Shown in pieces: positions 35,406 through 48,014 of a DNA stretch of 64,000 nt. How positions within the stretch are numbered: the first letter of the stretch is position 1; each line of letters begins with the position of its first letter. Location: NCBI RefSeq assembly GCF_041381155.1, contig NC_091138.1, positions 17,237,255 to 17,301,254 on the forward strand, in the 5' to 3' direction. Below the pieces are notes generated by a model. The model worked only from the letters and a program-made list of their open reading frames with translations. It did not search any database and had not been told where the DNA came from. The position numbers and the translations under genes are program-made. The DNA is from Argopecten irradians (taxonomy: Eukaryota > Mollusca > Bivalvia > Pectinida > Pectinidae).

Positions 35406-36483
35406 CTCTAATTATATAAACTGTAACTAATGGTTAATATGTTACGGTTAGATTCTATTTCGCATGGAGATGTCATCATATAAATAATACCAAACCGTTG
35501 CAATCTCAAACTCCAAACCGTACACTTTTTCGCAATATCATCGATCAAAACCGTTGCGCAAAGACTGACACAACGATGTAAACAATGGTTCAAACACTCT
35601 TTATTCTTCATCAAATTTAGCAAAGTGCATATCAGATTGATACATACATGAACCTAATAATTTGTTTCTCAGTCATATTTTGTGAATATCTTGAATAATA
35701 AGCAAGATTCAGATGAAAACTTAAAGTTTTTGTTAGGAACTCGCATTAAGCTGTATGTAAGTGTCACAATTGTGTGATAAATAGGAGTACTTTGAGTGAA
35801 ATCACGATCATAATACAAGGTAGGATATCTAATTAACACTTGAGCTGAATATCGGTCTGTAACACCATGTGCAATGTATTTAAAGTGAATAGTCGGGCAA
35901 AGGAAACCAGTCTAAATGCGTTCTTTGGCCTTCCAAAAGTCATTGTATACCATAATGATGGTCAAGTTTCTGCTTACGGTGTCCAGTTTTGACCATTGAA
36001 ATTTTGGGGAAGTCCCGTGTAAATTTAGCACAGTTCTAAATATAAATTCGCCAAACTCTTTGAAAACGAGGCTGCGTGGAAATGTCAACATGGACATGTG
36101 TTTTCTCAGTCGTGTCGGTTTCGTTTCGTGTGATAAACCACTAATGCGGTATGCAAATAGTTGTTTTGAGATGATACATTTGATGCAAATGAAGTATTCT
36201 TACATTAATGACAATGCTTTGTAATAATTTTTCGATAAAAGCATATTGTACATGGAAATCGACACAAATATTCGGCCGATGCAGAGATGGGGCCCCGGCA
36301 AGGGGCAATTATTGCAGCATCGCATTCGTCGTATTTTACATCAACCGAATCATGAAGGTTAAGTACTAATAATCGTAACATAATTTCCCATTTAAAACCA
36401 CACGAAAACGTTCCATAGAACGTCCATGCATGTAGCTGTCAAAGATGTGAAAATAAATTAGCTCATACATAGATATTTTACAA
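35406..36483. other. Non-coding interval
   Basis: No exon or recognisable repeat. Short open frames lack splice or homology support. Confidence 0.4.
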
Positions 36484-36490
36484 GTACAAT

Positions 36491-36918
36491 CAAGGACGTA
36501 TATGAGAAGGATAGGTCACACTGGGTTTTGGGCAAAGACAGCGCAGGCGCTTTTGTGTATGTGCACTGACCGTGACGTTGGACGACGACTGATTTCCTTT
36601 GATATCCGCCGCGGCAGCCTTTGATGTAGCATTGGGGGGTGCGAGGGTTACCGTCTTACTTTCTGAAGCGTGCTGCCATTTCATGAGCGGTCTTATTTTT
36701 TTAACGATCGTTTAAGACATTTCTTCTAAATCTTCCATCTTTAAAGCAAGTTATAAACGTTGTGAAATTTAATTTACTTTACATTGGTGTTTCGTTTGAC
36801 TCGATGAGACAAGTATTTGTTGAGAAAAACGGTTTTTATTCCCGGTTCATAAGCGTCTCGCGTGGTGTTTAGTAGTGTAAAGAGACAGACACGAATCCTT
36901 CTCACTTATAAATCCTTG
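36491..36918. mobile_element. CAAGGA-TIR MITE, complete, 7-bp target duplication
   Basis: A 428-bp non-coding element. Its left end CAAGGACGTATATGAGAAGG pairs with the reverse complement of the right end (CAAGGATTTATAAGTGAGAA). It is flanked by a perfect 7-bp repeat GTACAAT at 36,484-36,490 and 36,919-36,925. No transposase is encoded. The superfamily is uncertain; 7-bp duplications are rare among named DNA transposon groups. Confidence 0.8.
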
Positions 36919-36925
36919 GTACAAT

Positions 36926-37298
36926 ATATGTGTTCAATTATTCGTGTATTTTTTTGCAGAGATTTAATTAAATTATCTATGTCTCTGTTTGTTTTTTTTT
37001 TTGTAAACAATATTTGAGTTCTGGAGAGAGATGACATGAATGTCCAGCTGGAAGGAAAGAAACTTTTATGATGTATATGTATCGTACAATGTATATATGT
37101 AAACGTACATTCCATGTAGCTGCTATAGAATTACAACTAGGAAATTCTCTCAAACATTGATAATATTTAATTCTTCACATTCATGTAGGCCTATGCTGTG
37201 AGAATTAACACATCATATATATTTCCAGAAAACATATAGGCCTACATGTATGTTACTTTCCTTTTCTGTTGTTTCCTGTTCTTTTTTGTGCTCTGGAG
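36926..37298. other. Non-coding interval abutting duplication copy 2
   Basis: Whether the duplication continues leftward through this stretch cannot be judged, because the matching part of copy 1 lies outside the window. Confidence 0.4.
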
Positions 37299-39550
37299 AA
37301 AAAGATGATTGAGTTGAAGAAAAGTAATTAATTAAGAGAAATGTGTACCACAGTACTTTGTCTGTAGCCAAGGGGTTCTATACTGTTTTAATAGTCCAGT
37401 AATTAATAATTAAATTGAAGATTTCAAAATTAAGATGAAATTGTAAATTCCATTTTTGAATGAAGTGGTTCTCCTCCTTTGAGAGTACACAGTGTGTATA
37501 CCCTTTTTGGTTTTTAGGAATAATACCTGAATAGGAACCTGAAATAACATGACAATCAATCAGGTATGTGTGTGTTGGGGGGTGGGGGTGGGGGGTGGGG
37601 GGCTAAAAGACAGAAGAATCATGAGGTTGGGAAGTTGTAACTTGAGTGGGGGGTTGAAATATAGAAGAAATAGCTACAGATAACTGGAAGTAGAAGGGTG
37701 CTTTATCATTGATCTGGTCATTGCATATTTGGGGTTTACATGGCTTTTGTTTGGTTATTTAGTCTCATTGATTTTGGAGCAACTTTGAATCCATATGGTA
37801 CTGTATATCTTTCTTTTTTCCATGTGTAGCTATTTCTTCTGTATTTCACCCTCCGCCCAAGTCACAACTTCCCAATAGGTACCACTTTTTTGTTTAGAAC
37901 TCAAATCAAAGACAGATGTACATAGTACTACATACTACATTTTAGTCTATGTGTTTGTAATCACTGTTACTACAGTATTAATACATAAATGGTCTATGTA
38001 CAAGTTACACATAGACAATAAATGTGAAATTTGGTTCAGACAAAAAGATTTTTAACATTTCAGATAACTTGCTAGTTTTATGGTTTTATTTATATGTTGA
38101 GTCTACTCTCTTGTAAAGTAGAATTTAGAAATCCTAAGACAATGGTATCTATATTGCTATATGTAAAAAAAATCCTTATTTATTTTAAAAGTAATTGAAA
38201 AGCTATCTCACAAGCCCTGACAAACAAATGGGCCGGCATATGGATGCAAGAATTATAATCACTGGATCTAGAGGACTAATATAAACAAATATTTCTACAA
38301 AGTTAAACAATGAAAAAGTATTGCATCATAATTTTATTTAATGATTACAGTTGAAAGGAACATTTAATAAATTAATACTGTTTAAATGTTCTGTTCATGA
38401 TCTTCTAGGTCCATATTGGAAAAGTTTACTTTCAAGAGAACTCATATCAACATTCTTCAGTCTTCATATTATGCTAATTGTATGTATATGTATACATACA
38501 CTTGTATACAGGTCCAAGGGATGAACTTTCTGTATTCATGTCACTATGCATGCATGGTGCCTGAAAAAAAGAACCAAAAATTTTTTTATATCTGTTGAAT
38601 ATGACAAAAATTGAAATGATCAATTTCAAATATATATAAATGAATAAATGTAGGTTCATTCTACAGGGTTTTTTTTTTTTTATTTTAGAGAAAACATTTT
38701 ATAAGTTGTGAATGTGTCACTGATGCATTTGATAGAATCAAATATTGTTTCAAAAACGATACAAAATTCATTATCTATAGTTCCAACAAAAATTCAGAAT
38801 AATTATAAATGATACATGGCTGCAGTACATTTCAACTCTGTAAAGTTTGTCATATACACATGAACCAGGTACAGCTGTAATAAATATACAAACATTATTT
38901 ATTATTATGACCAGAAATAATACTGTATGTGTCCTCCAAATATATCTAAAGAACAAGCTAAAACCTACATGTACATATGTATATGTGTATATCAGAACAT
39001 ATACAATACAATTTTACCAATTAACCTACAATGTAAATCCGGTATATACAATGTATGTGTATAACACTACCAGAACATGTACAGAACAAAAATTTACAAA
39101 TTAAAAATCTATAAAATATATACATCAGAACTGTATGAATTGACCGGTAGCATAATATTATAGATTAATTGAAACAAATCTTAGCTTGATAATGCACTAG
39201 CGGTTACATTCTAACTGTACATGCATTACAACGGTACATTTTATAAATATACAGGGCATTCATTACCCCTAAAGAGGCCCCACGAAAGAACCGCTATTTA
39301 CCCCAGGGTTACGTTTTACGCGATTGGGGAACAGGTATGAAACATGTGACCATATGTGACCACTCATTTATGAAAAAATACTGCTAGGGACTATTTACAT
39401 AATGATCAAAATACGAAGACTCACTCACTATCAGCTGAGCAGGGAGTACCGGGTAGTAGGCCTACATGTAGGTACGTACAGTAGCGGTCCGGAGCCGCGT
39501 GCTCGTTTGAACTGTTCTCTTCACTATAACAAGTTGTATTAACACTCTCC

Positions 39551-39622
39551 ATGCGTCGTAATGTTTACCGAGTCAGTTGTTGGGATTGTCGCTGCTCCAT
39601 TGCCTTTCCTTTCGCATTTTAG
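39551..39622 (+). pseudogene. Frameshifted copy of the orphan first-exon candidate
   Basis: Matches 2,266-2,338 including the GTGAGT donor, but has two T instead of three after GTCAG. This shifts the frame before the hydrophobic core. Either this copy is broken or copy 1 carries a sequencing insertion. Confidence 0.25.
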
Positions 39623-41232
39623 GTGAGTCAATTGGTTGTTTTGGCGGAAACCTTTTGGTTCAAAACTACGGTAGCCATGTTTTGTTTACTACGGAGAGTG
39701 GTGGATGTTGCGCATGCGTTAGGATTGACCTGCACTCATAGCCGGTCGGGAGGACTTTTAGGATTCCCATAGATATTATTATTTTCTTCGCATGTACAGC
39801 GATTTTGACGGAAAGTTTTAATTTTCTAATTCATAAGAAATTATACCGGATATATTAATACCATTTTTACCGATTTTACAGTCACTTGCCCGACTATTCG
39901 CTTTAAAGGTAGGTTTCGTCCAATGAAATATAAAGACTACGAAATTGAAATTTATCCTATACATAGATATAATCTTCAGATCATTTTCAATGCATACAGC
40001 GAACAATATGGGTGGTCAGTTGCCTAGCTTGACCAGGAAAATACTTCTCTAAAAATAGAGCGAAGTCAAGCTTTACATAGAACATGACGTATTTTTTCCA
40101 AAACGAGGCCGCAGCAACAAACGGAAGCGTGCAACAAAATGTCGAGATGTCAGATAGAAGTGACAGTCTTGCCACGGCATGTTTAGTTAAAATACAACAA
40201 CAACAAATCGAAGTGCGAGGGACTGTTTATACATATCATATAATCTAAAACACTTCATGTTACTTACATACGCTCGCTAACTTTGTACACCAAATATACA
40301 TGTAGTTAGTCTGCGGCTATCTGTGCGCTGGCATATGCATATGTGTTGAAATTTAACTCACCACGTGCAATGCCGTTACACGAGTCCCAACAGATCCCGG
40401 CAAGTTCCGCTTGAGATGTGGCTTCTGTTTCTTCTATTGCTACATGCCATCTCTGAATTTAAATCCCTATAGATCTATCCTAGGGTGCTACCGAATCCAT
40501 TATAATTTCCTCCACTTTGTTGCCGATTCAGATATATTTTTTTCATCTCACACACTTTCGTTCAGCCATTTTGTTTACGTTTAGTGCGTGAAAATGCGCA
40601 TGCGCCAAACTTCGACAACGCAATCCATCGCAGCTTCATTTGCATATTATTTTGTCTGACGGACACCGTAATATTCCGAAGGATTTCCTTCAATTTTGTA
40701 TTCAAGACACATTTGTTCAATCTCAAACACATAAAGAAATTAAATTGAGATATTTTAATATGTTTTTCATCTTTTCTTCCGCTTATCGCATTTCACAAAA
40801 AAATATTTATTTGGTTGGGCGAAACCTACCTTTAAACTCTACAAGTTGGAACCTACCTACTCGGTACTCGTATATCGAAGCGATACCGGAAACGGATCAA
40901 AACATCGTTGCCGTACTTCAGTGTGGAAGTAATTCCAAATAATACGTACATTTGTCCAGTTTCACAATGTTTATTTTTTATTTTAATTTTTTAAAACTTT
41001 TAACCGGTTGAGTGTTTTATTTGGTCACGGTTTCCGGTAAATCGAACATGACCACTCTGTCTAACGGAGGTTCTCCTATGCAGGAAGGATCTTAACTGAA
41101 CTGAACATAGCGGCGTATTCAGTTTGTGTTGTGTTTGCCTTGGATTTTACCACCAATACTTGATGAAACATTATATTCGGAAGGTTTGTGAATTGAATAT
41201 TGATCATAGTTGTCAGAACAATACAGTTACAT

Positions 41233-43368
41233 AAAGATGCTCCACCGCCGACAGAGCATAAATGGTACCAATCATTTGAACAATATTTAATATTGGTGTT
41301 TAAAGGTGATCAAAACAGAAGGGACATGGAAAATGAGATAATACGCTAGAAACATTTGTATGTCCTATTTAAACATATATCAGTTTGATATTTGCTTATA
41401 TTTTGTCTCTAAATAGTAAAATTAATGAAAGCAAACTCCACATCTTTTTGACGACAGATTTTTTTTTATGACTTACCTCCCTTGAGTTCCGATGAGTTGT
41501 GACGTCATCTGAGACAATCAACTAGCGGAAGCCGGTGTGCCGATCGCGGAACTGTCAACGTGCATGTGGATTTTAGCCACAGGTCTAAGTACTTTCGGAA
41601 ATACACACGGAGAAAAATATATTTCAACTTATTGGGTTAGCGTGTTTATCCCCTACATAATGACACATTATTGACGTCATAACCTATAAAATGACATCAC
41701 TATATGTAAATGATGATATGTCATTAATGTCGAGTATATCATTTCTCATCAGTTTCTCATCAGTCCAACATCATTGGGAAGCCACAAACGGCTTGTAAAG
41801 ATGTATAGTGATATTTACAATAATGGTAAAATATTTATAAATGATTGCTTAAATCCTTAATAGTATGTCCTAGGTTTATGTGTAATATACTGTCTTTCCA
41901 AGGTTGATGGTGAAAATTTCGTGGCGTGGTTTTACCACTGCTTGTTTAGCCTATTTTTGAAAATATTCAGGTTTTCAGCATTGACCACATCAACAGGGAG
42001 AGAATTCCAGGACTCCACTATCCTGTTACTGAAAACATTTCTTGCCGAGTTGAGACGAAAGGGTTTCTTGTAGAGTTTTTTATTATGACCTCTTGTACCT
42101 GTGTGTCTCATTGGAGTACACATGTTCTAACTGGTAACAATATCGATTTTGTTGATAATTTTGAAGGTCTCCACCATATCGGCCCTCAGTCTTCTATATT
42201 CAAGTGTTGGGATACCCAGGGTCTTCAATCGGTCCGGATAGGAGAGATCTTTGAGGTTTACTAGTCTTTTTGTGCCTCTTCGTTGGACGTTTTCGATGGT
42301 TTTTATATCTTTTTTAATCCAGGGAGACCAAACGACAGAACAGTATTCCAAATGAGGTCTAACCAGAGTCTTATACAGTGTTTTAAAAGTTTGGTTGTCA
42401 AGATACGTGAATGTTCTAAAATGATACCCATGATTTGGTTTCCCTTTGTTGAAGCTTTATTCATCATGTGGAGTATCATGTGAGGGGTTAAACATAACGT
42501 CATTTTTCACGAATGAATAAGTATTAGTGTATGTATGTAATTTATAGTTTACACATAAAATTAACCGGGGAGTTTTGATATACATACTGGTAATTTTATG
42601 TGCAAAATGATTGCGGCCCACCTCCTTAGACTTACGTTTTGATGAAAAAATCATCCGTTACAAACATACGGAGACATAAAAAATACACGTAGATTAAAAG
42701 AAAAACAAGCCTAATTTATCTGTTGTGTCTTTGCTCGCCTTGAAAAGAAAAAAAAGGTCCTCCTGCACAGTTTTCATATGTTAAATATCTACAATCGCCA
42801 ATACCGCAACACTGCCACATTGAATTTCCTGGCTCTTGTGTCACAGCTGTTTGTCTCAGATGACGTCACGAATCTACGGCCACCTGGTGATATCAGGGGC
42901 GATAAGCGATGCGATTCTTCTAGACAAGGGTCGTTGTGGACTTCGTTTCAAGCACATTTTATTGAAATAACATCTTTTTATACAACCTGTATTTTTTGTT
43001 GGAAATCATAAAATGCACCACAATAAACAAATATCAACATAAAAATAGCATATTTAAAATCTGTTTTTATCACTTTTAATCGTGTATATATATGTTTAAT
43101 TAACTAAAAAATAATATAAAATAATTCATTTTGCCTTCGGTGCATGCGCAATCAGTACTGCATTCCATATAGGACATAGTGCCATTGATTTTTTCGGGAT
43201 GCAATTAATTATTTCTAATATTTTTATCTTGAAGTAAAACAAGAAGCTCAGACTTTTCAATGGTGGTAATGGTGTAAAGTAAGTAACGTTTGTAACTGAA
43301 GAAAAATACTAAATCGTCTGGTCCTGTTTTTGATAGAGAAAAATTGTCATCGGTGGAGCATCTTTAAG
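41233..43368. mobile_element. GATGCTCCACCGCCGAC-TIR element, copy 2, with nested LINE
   Basis: Left terminus AAAGATGCTCCACCGCCGAC, right terminus CGGTGGAGCATCTTTAA. Counterpart of 4,315-6,125 but ~330 bp longer because of extra sequence at 41,463-41,820. The right half is nearly identical to copy 1 over 42,790-43,240. Confidence 0.65.
41735..42485 (-). pseudogene. CR1/Jockey-like LINE, 3' ORF2 fragment, copy 2
   Basis: C-terminal end of a non-LTR retrotransposon polyprotein: EYCSVVWSPWIKKDIKTIEN, then DLSYPDRLKTLGIPTLEYRR, and NRIVESWNSLPVDVVNAEN before the stop at 41,932. Two frame breaks separate the pieces near 42,125 and 42,350. The 5' end is truncated at about 42,485. The 3' end carries a repeated CTGATGAGAAA tail, consistent with CR1-type 3' microsatellite ends. 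The catalytic FADD core is not included. Confidence 0.85.
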
Positions 43369-44154
43369 GATATTACACGAAAAATATTTTTTATCAGCCT
43401 CAAAGTGCCCGGTGTGGATTACATCGGGGCTTTCAACACTATCGGCAATGGTGGGGTAGAATTCATAACCTGCCGGGAACGGAGGGGAGGCAGCGCATGA
43501 TTATTTGTTCTAATAGACTTTATGGAAATTACCAAGCATCACAAATGAAAAGACTTTTTTCATCTTTTGGCATAGGTAAGAATTATTGTACACGATTCCT
43601 CTAGCATTCCAGGTTTCTATACGAAGTGTCATTAAACGATATAGCACAAGCAGTAACATTGACATATTAGTAAGAATTTTGGAGACCTCCGCGGTAAGAG
43701 AAATGACATTTTTTGCTTCCGTTTTCTCATCAGCTGTTTGGAATCCAAGGATCCGGATCAAGGAATAACTTCAAATCATATCACACTAAACTAGGATTGG
43801 ATTTACATTTCTAACATCTTTAACATCTAAGGCTGAACCACATCACGCCAATCTTTCTTTTTAAATTGATGCCAACGTCAATGTACATAAAGGGATACTT
43901 GAAGTAACGTCAACGAAGCTGTTGCATATTAATATATTATTGTATACGAAAGAATAACAGACCCCAGAAAGCTTCATGCCTTTGTGAAATTATATAAATT
44001 CAAGAAAGTGGTACTATCAATACCAACGTCATATACAGATATAAATCGAAGCTGAATGGTAATTTGGAAGTTGTTTCCATTTTCCACGAGCATCACTCTA
44101 CTGCTCATGTACCGTGTATTATGGAACGCCATAGCTGCCTTAAGACTAGATGTT

Positions 44155-45028
44155 TTATTGCATCACGTCACCATGTCATAGCATCGTGTCACCATGTTAT
44201 AACATCGTGTCACCATGGTATAACATCGTGTCACCATGTTATAGCATCGTGTCACCATGGTATAACATCGTGTTACCATAATATAGCATCGTGTCACAAT
44301 GTTATAACATCGTGTCACCATGTTATAGCATCGTGTCACCGTGTTATAGCATCGTGTCACCATATCATTGCATTGTGTCACCATGTTATAGCATCGTGTC
44401 ACCATGTTATAGCATGATGTCACCGTGTTATTGCATCGTGTCACCATGTTAAAGCATCGTGTCACCATATCATGGCATCGTGTCACTATGCTATAGCATG
44501 ATGTCACCGTGTTATTGCATCGTGTCACCATGTTAAAGCATCGTGTCACCATATCATGGCATCGTGTCACCATGTTATAGCATGATGTCACCGTGTTATT
44601 GCATCGTGTCACCATGTTAAAGCATCGTGTCACCATATCATGGCATCGTGTCACCATGTTATAGCATGATGTCACCGTGTTATTGCATCGTGTCACCATG
44701 TTAAAGCATCGTGTCACCATATCATGGCATCGTGACACCATGTTATAGCATGATGTCACCGTGTTATTGCATCGTGTCACCATGTTAAAGCATCGTGTCA
44801 CCATATAATAGCATGATGTCGCCGTTTTATTGCATCACGTCCCCATGTTATAGCATCGTGTCACCATATTATTGCATCGTGTCACCATGTCATAGCATCG
44901 TGTCCCCATATCATAGCATGTTATAGCATCGTGTCACAGAGTTATTGCATCGTGTCGTCATGTTATAGCATTATGTCACCGTATTATTGCATCGTGTCAC
45001 CATGTCATAGCATCGTGTCGCCAAGTTA
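44155..45028 (+). repeat. 21-bp minisatellite array, left arm of foldback copy 2
   Basis: About 41 units around GCATCGTGTCACCATGTTAT, with variants GCATGATGTCACCGTGTTAT, AAAGCATCGTGTC and CATATCATGG. From about 44,400 to 44,810 the variants cycle in a fixed order of four, giving an 84-bp higher-order period repeated about five times. Confidence 0.9.
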
Positions 45029-45301
45029 TTAAGACGTTTTCTATTAAGACTACTCGGAATGCATTTGGATTTTACCTTACAGTCAAGCGAAAAGACGATC
45101 CCGATCACCATCTGCTAGCCGGAAATTATCTTCAGTGTTGTTTGGCGGGAGGACGTTTGGTAGGTATGATTAGATCTATGGTTAGATCTACAGCTACAAA
45201 ATGACAATTTTCAAATGACTTTTTTAATGACTAATGAAATAGGTAGCGAATATATATTATGTTTCCTAATAGTTTCGTATCTTTGAAAAGGTGTCTCTTT
45301 T

Positions 45302-46112
45302 CAGGGGTGTAAAAATTTATTTCAAAGCACTAGCCCAGGGCGAGTAGACACCAAAATCTCACTAGCCCGGCCTAAATATCTACTAGCCCAGCCAAAAAAA
45401 AAATGAAAAATTTATAATACCAGTATTTTTATACTGTATAAATTCAAATATTTTTAATTGAGTGAGTTTTTTTTATTATTTGCATCTACTTTTTTTTATT
45501 TAAATTCAAATAAACATTAAGAAAATCTTTAATCTGTGATATTTCTAGAACACAATTTTTAGATTTTTTTTTAATCCTGAAACCGGATTCTGGATTCCCG
45601 ACCTTTGACCCGGATATTAGAATAACCATAACAAATATGGCTGCCTACTGCAGGCATGGCTTTGCCTTTGCAGCCGACTTTTTGAGGAATAGATTCCAGT
45701 TCTTTAACATCGTTTTTGTAACTATTAAAATTTACTGATCTGATAGCTGAGATGACTTATTTGATGGTTTGTATATTGTTTTTCTAGAACTTGTGTTGCA
45801 AATTACGTAACTTTCACATGAAATGCTATGCATCACTATTCACTGTGGTGATCGGGAGGTCTACTGTACCTGTCTACAGTCGTAAATAAATTAGACAACA
45901 TGACTCCAGATTAATATTTAAAGTTAGATACAAATATTACATAGAATTGCAATGTTTTAAAGTGTTATTATGACTAAATATTGATGTTTTTCGTTTTGAG
46001 ATATCTTTGAAAAAAGTCACTAGCCCCGGGCTAGTATGGCTAAAATTTCCACTAGCCCAAGCTGAAAATTTGGTAGCCCCGGGCGTCGGGCTAGTGGATT
46101 TTTACACCCCTG
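45302..46112. mobile_element. CAGGGGTGTAAAAA-TIR element nested in foldback copy 2
   Basis: Ends CAGGGGTGTAAAAATTTATT and ATTTTTACACCCCTG. Both subterminal regions have several ACTAGCCC / GGGCTAGT motifs, resembling hAT-type transposase-binding repeats. Flanking T-runs obscure any target duplication. Copy 1 retains only a garbled left half near 7,860-8,310. Non-coding. Confidence 0.65.
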
Positions 46113-46738
46113 CTTTTTTATTATGATACAGTCGCTTTTTTTGGCGGTGTACAGTCAAACAGAAGTGCTTAGTTTAAAAGGTCCCAGTGAAAAGATTATA
46201 CACAACGGTTCTGTTTCTATTAAAATCCATGAAATATATTACGGCTTTGTTGTTTATTAATATTTCAACTGTTTACAATGTACGTTGAATAGTTCAAAGT
46301 ATTGTGGTATGAAAGTACATGTACATGTAAATAAAACAATAGAGAGTAAAACGATCAATTAATGTTTATCGTGTTTTTCATCTTTCTTTTTTTCATATAA
46401 TTGTCTTAAAATACTTAATTTATCTTAATGTCTAGAATTGATTTTTTATTGCTTCTGTAGTAATAATTATAAGCATAAATATATTTATCACATTTTGGCT
46501 GATTCGAAGGTATCAAGTGAACAAGTTCGGCCAAAATTTCGCTCGTCTCTCTAAAAAATCCTTCCTTGCAGTCAGTAGATAGAGAAAATGTGGAAAATAT
46601 GGGTCAAATATAAAGTGTTTTTTTTAATTGCGTATCTCTATTATGAAACTGATGTCCGATAGTTGTTGTCTTCAAATTTCTTGTGGTACCGCGGCATTTT
46701 AGTTCTTCAATCTGTACAGATATACAGTCATTAACACT

Positions 46739-47750
46739 CAGGGGCGTAGGAGGCGGGGGCGACATTGCAAACATGTCCCCCCATTTACGCCAAATGTGAT
46801 GTTCTAAAAAATGCACATTGAATGCACATTGAAAGAAAAAAGTGTCATCCTGCACATTTTTCGTACTTCATTTTTAGAAAATTTTCCGCTGCGCGGCGTG
46901 TTTCCCAAAACTTTCAAGCATGTAATGTTCAAACCTTGTAATAATGATAACTAGATATACACAAACTAGACTAAAATGTCCATCAAGAGATAATAGTGTT
47001 TCAAAAAATGTTTCTTAAAAGATTCGTTTGTTATATGTTTTAGCAAGACAATTAATTCATTATTATTTTTTGAGATACACAACAATGTGCCGATGGTGTG
47101 AATTTGGTATACATGTACATGTTCAGATCGAGCAGGGTTGCATAATGGTATGACGACATTCACAATTATCATTTCTAAATGCAGGTACTTTAAATCGAAA
47201 AATTACCGTGTTAGGAACGCTTTTAAATCAACAAAATACATTGTAAAACTCATCTCAGTCATTCTAAATCGTAATATTTTTTTCCCGGGGGACACCCCTG
47301 GACCCCACAAACAACAAAATCTCGCGCCTTCGGCGCTCGCAAAATCATCGTAAAACTCATCTCAGCCATTCTAAATCGTAATATTTTTTCGGAGACCCCT
47401 CGACCTTCCAAACAACAAAATCTCGCGCCTTCAGCGCTCCAAAATCATCAAAATACATCTTAAAACTCATCTCAGTCATTCTGAATCTTAATATTTTCTC
47501 CGGGGGATACCCCCAGACCCCCAAACATTCAAAATCTCGAGACTTTGGCGCTCGCACGCTACTTTGTGTATTCATTAATTTCCTGTTAGCGACGCTACTG
47601 TCTATAGATGTGTACAAGGGTTATATGTAATGATATATGAATTTTTTTTTATAAAGTATCCATGTGGGTGCGGGGCGCTTGGGGGGGTTACAAAATATTG
47701 AGGGCCTTTCCCTACCTTCCCCCATTACGTTTCATCTTCCTACGCCACTG
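46739..47750. mobile_element. GGGGCGTAGG-terminus element, copy 2
   Basis: 1,012 bp. Terminus CAGGGGCGTAGGAGG pairs with CAGTGGCGTAGGAAG (right end reverse-complemented). Three internal tandem units of 107-110 bp start at about 47,245, 47,352 and 47,462, each with a C-rich ACCCC run and a CTCGCGCCTTC motif. Confidence 0.65.
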
Positions 47751-47988
47751 TCACTCTTCTTGCAAAATAAGAAAGGTATATTTGTATAATCCTTTTAAAA
47801 ATGCAATTGACCTTGTGCGTCTTTAACACATAAAATAACCTTTTTGCTTGAGGGATGTTTTAAGTTTTTGTTTGTTTCTTTCTTTTTTACAAGTCCGTTC
47901 TGCCACACGTCCCGCTCAAGTTTTTGTATTTAAAGCGATACTGTACTTAAAGGTATTTTAGACAGCGATAATGGACCGTATGTTTTAA

Positions 47989-48014
47989 CAAGGATTTATA
48001 AATATACGTCCTTG
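47989..48014. mobile_element. 26-bp micro-MITE with 7-bp target duplication
   Basis: A palindrome made only of CAAGGATTTATA and TATACGTCCTTG arms, the termini of the 428-bp element at 36,491. It is flanked by GTTTTAA at 47,982-47,988 and 48,015-48,021. Copy 1 of the duplication has the empty site with a single GTTTTAA at 10,305-10,311. Confidence 0.75.

Noticed and set aside
44163..44804. Long open frames (up to 227 codons) across the 21-bp arrays, also at 11,303-12,070 and 49,126-49,809
   Set aside because: They exist because the unit is 21 bp and lacks stops in some frames; both strands are open and residues repeat every seven. No start context, splice signal or homology.
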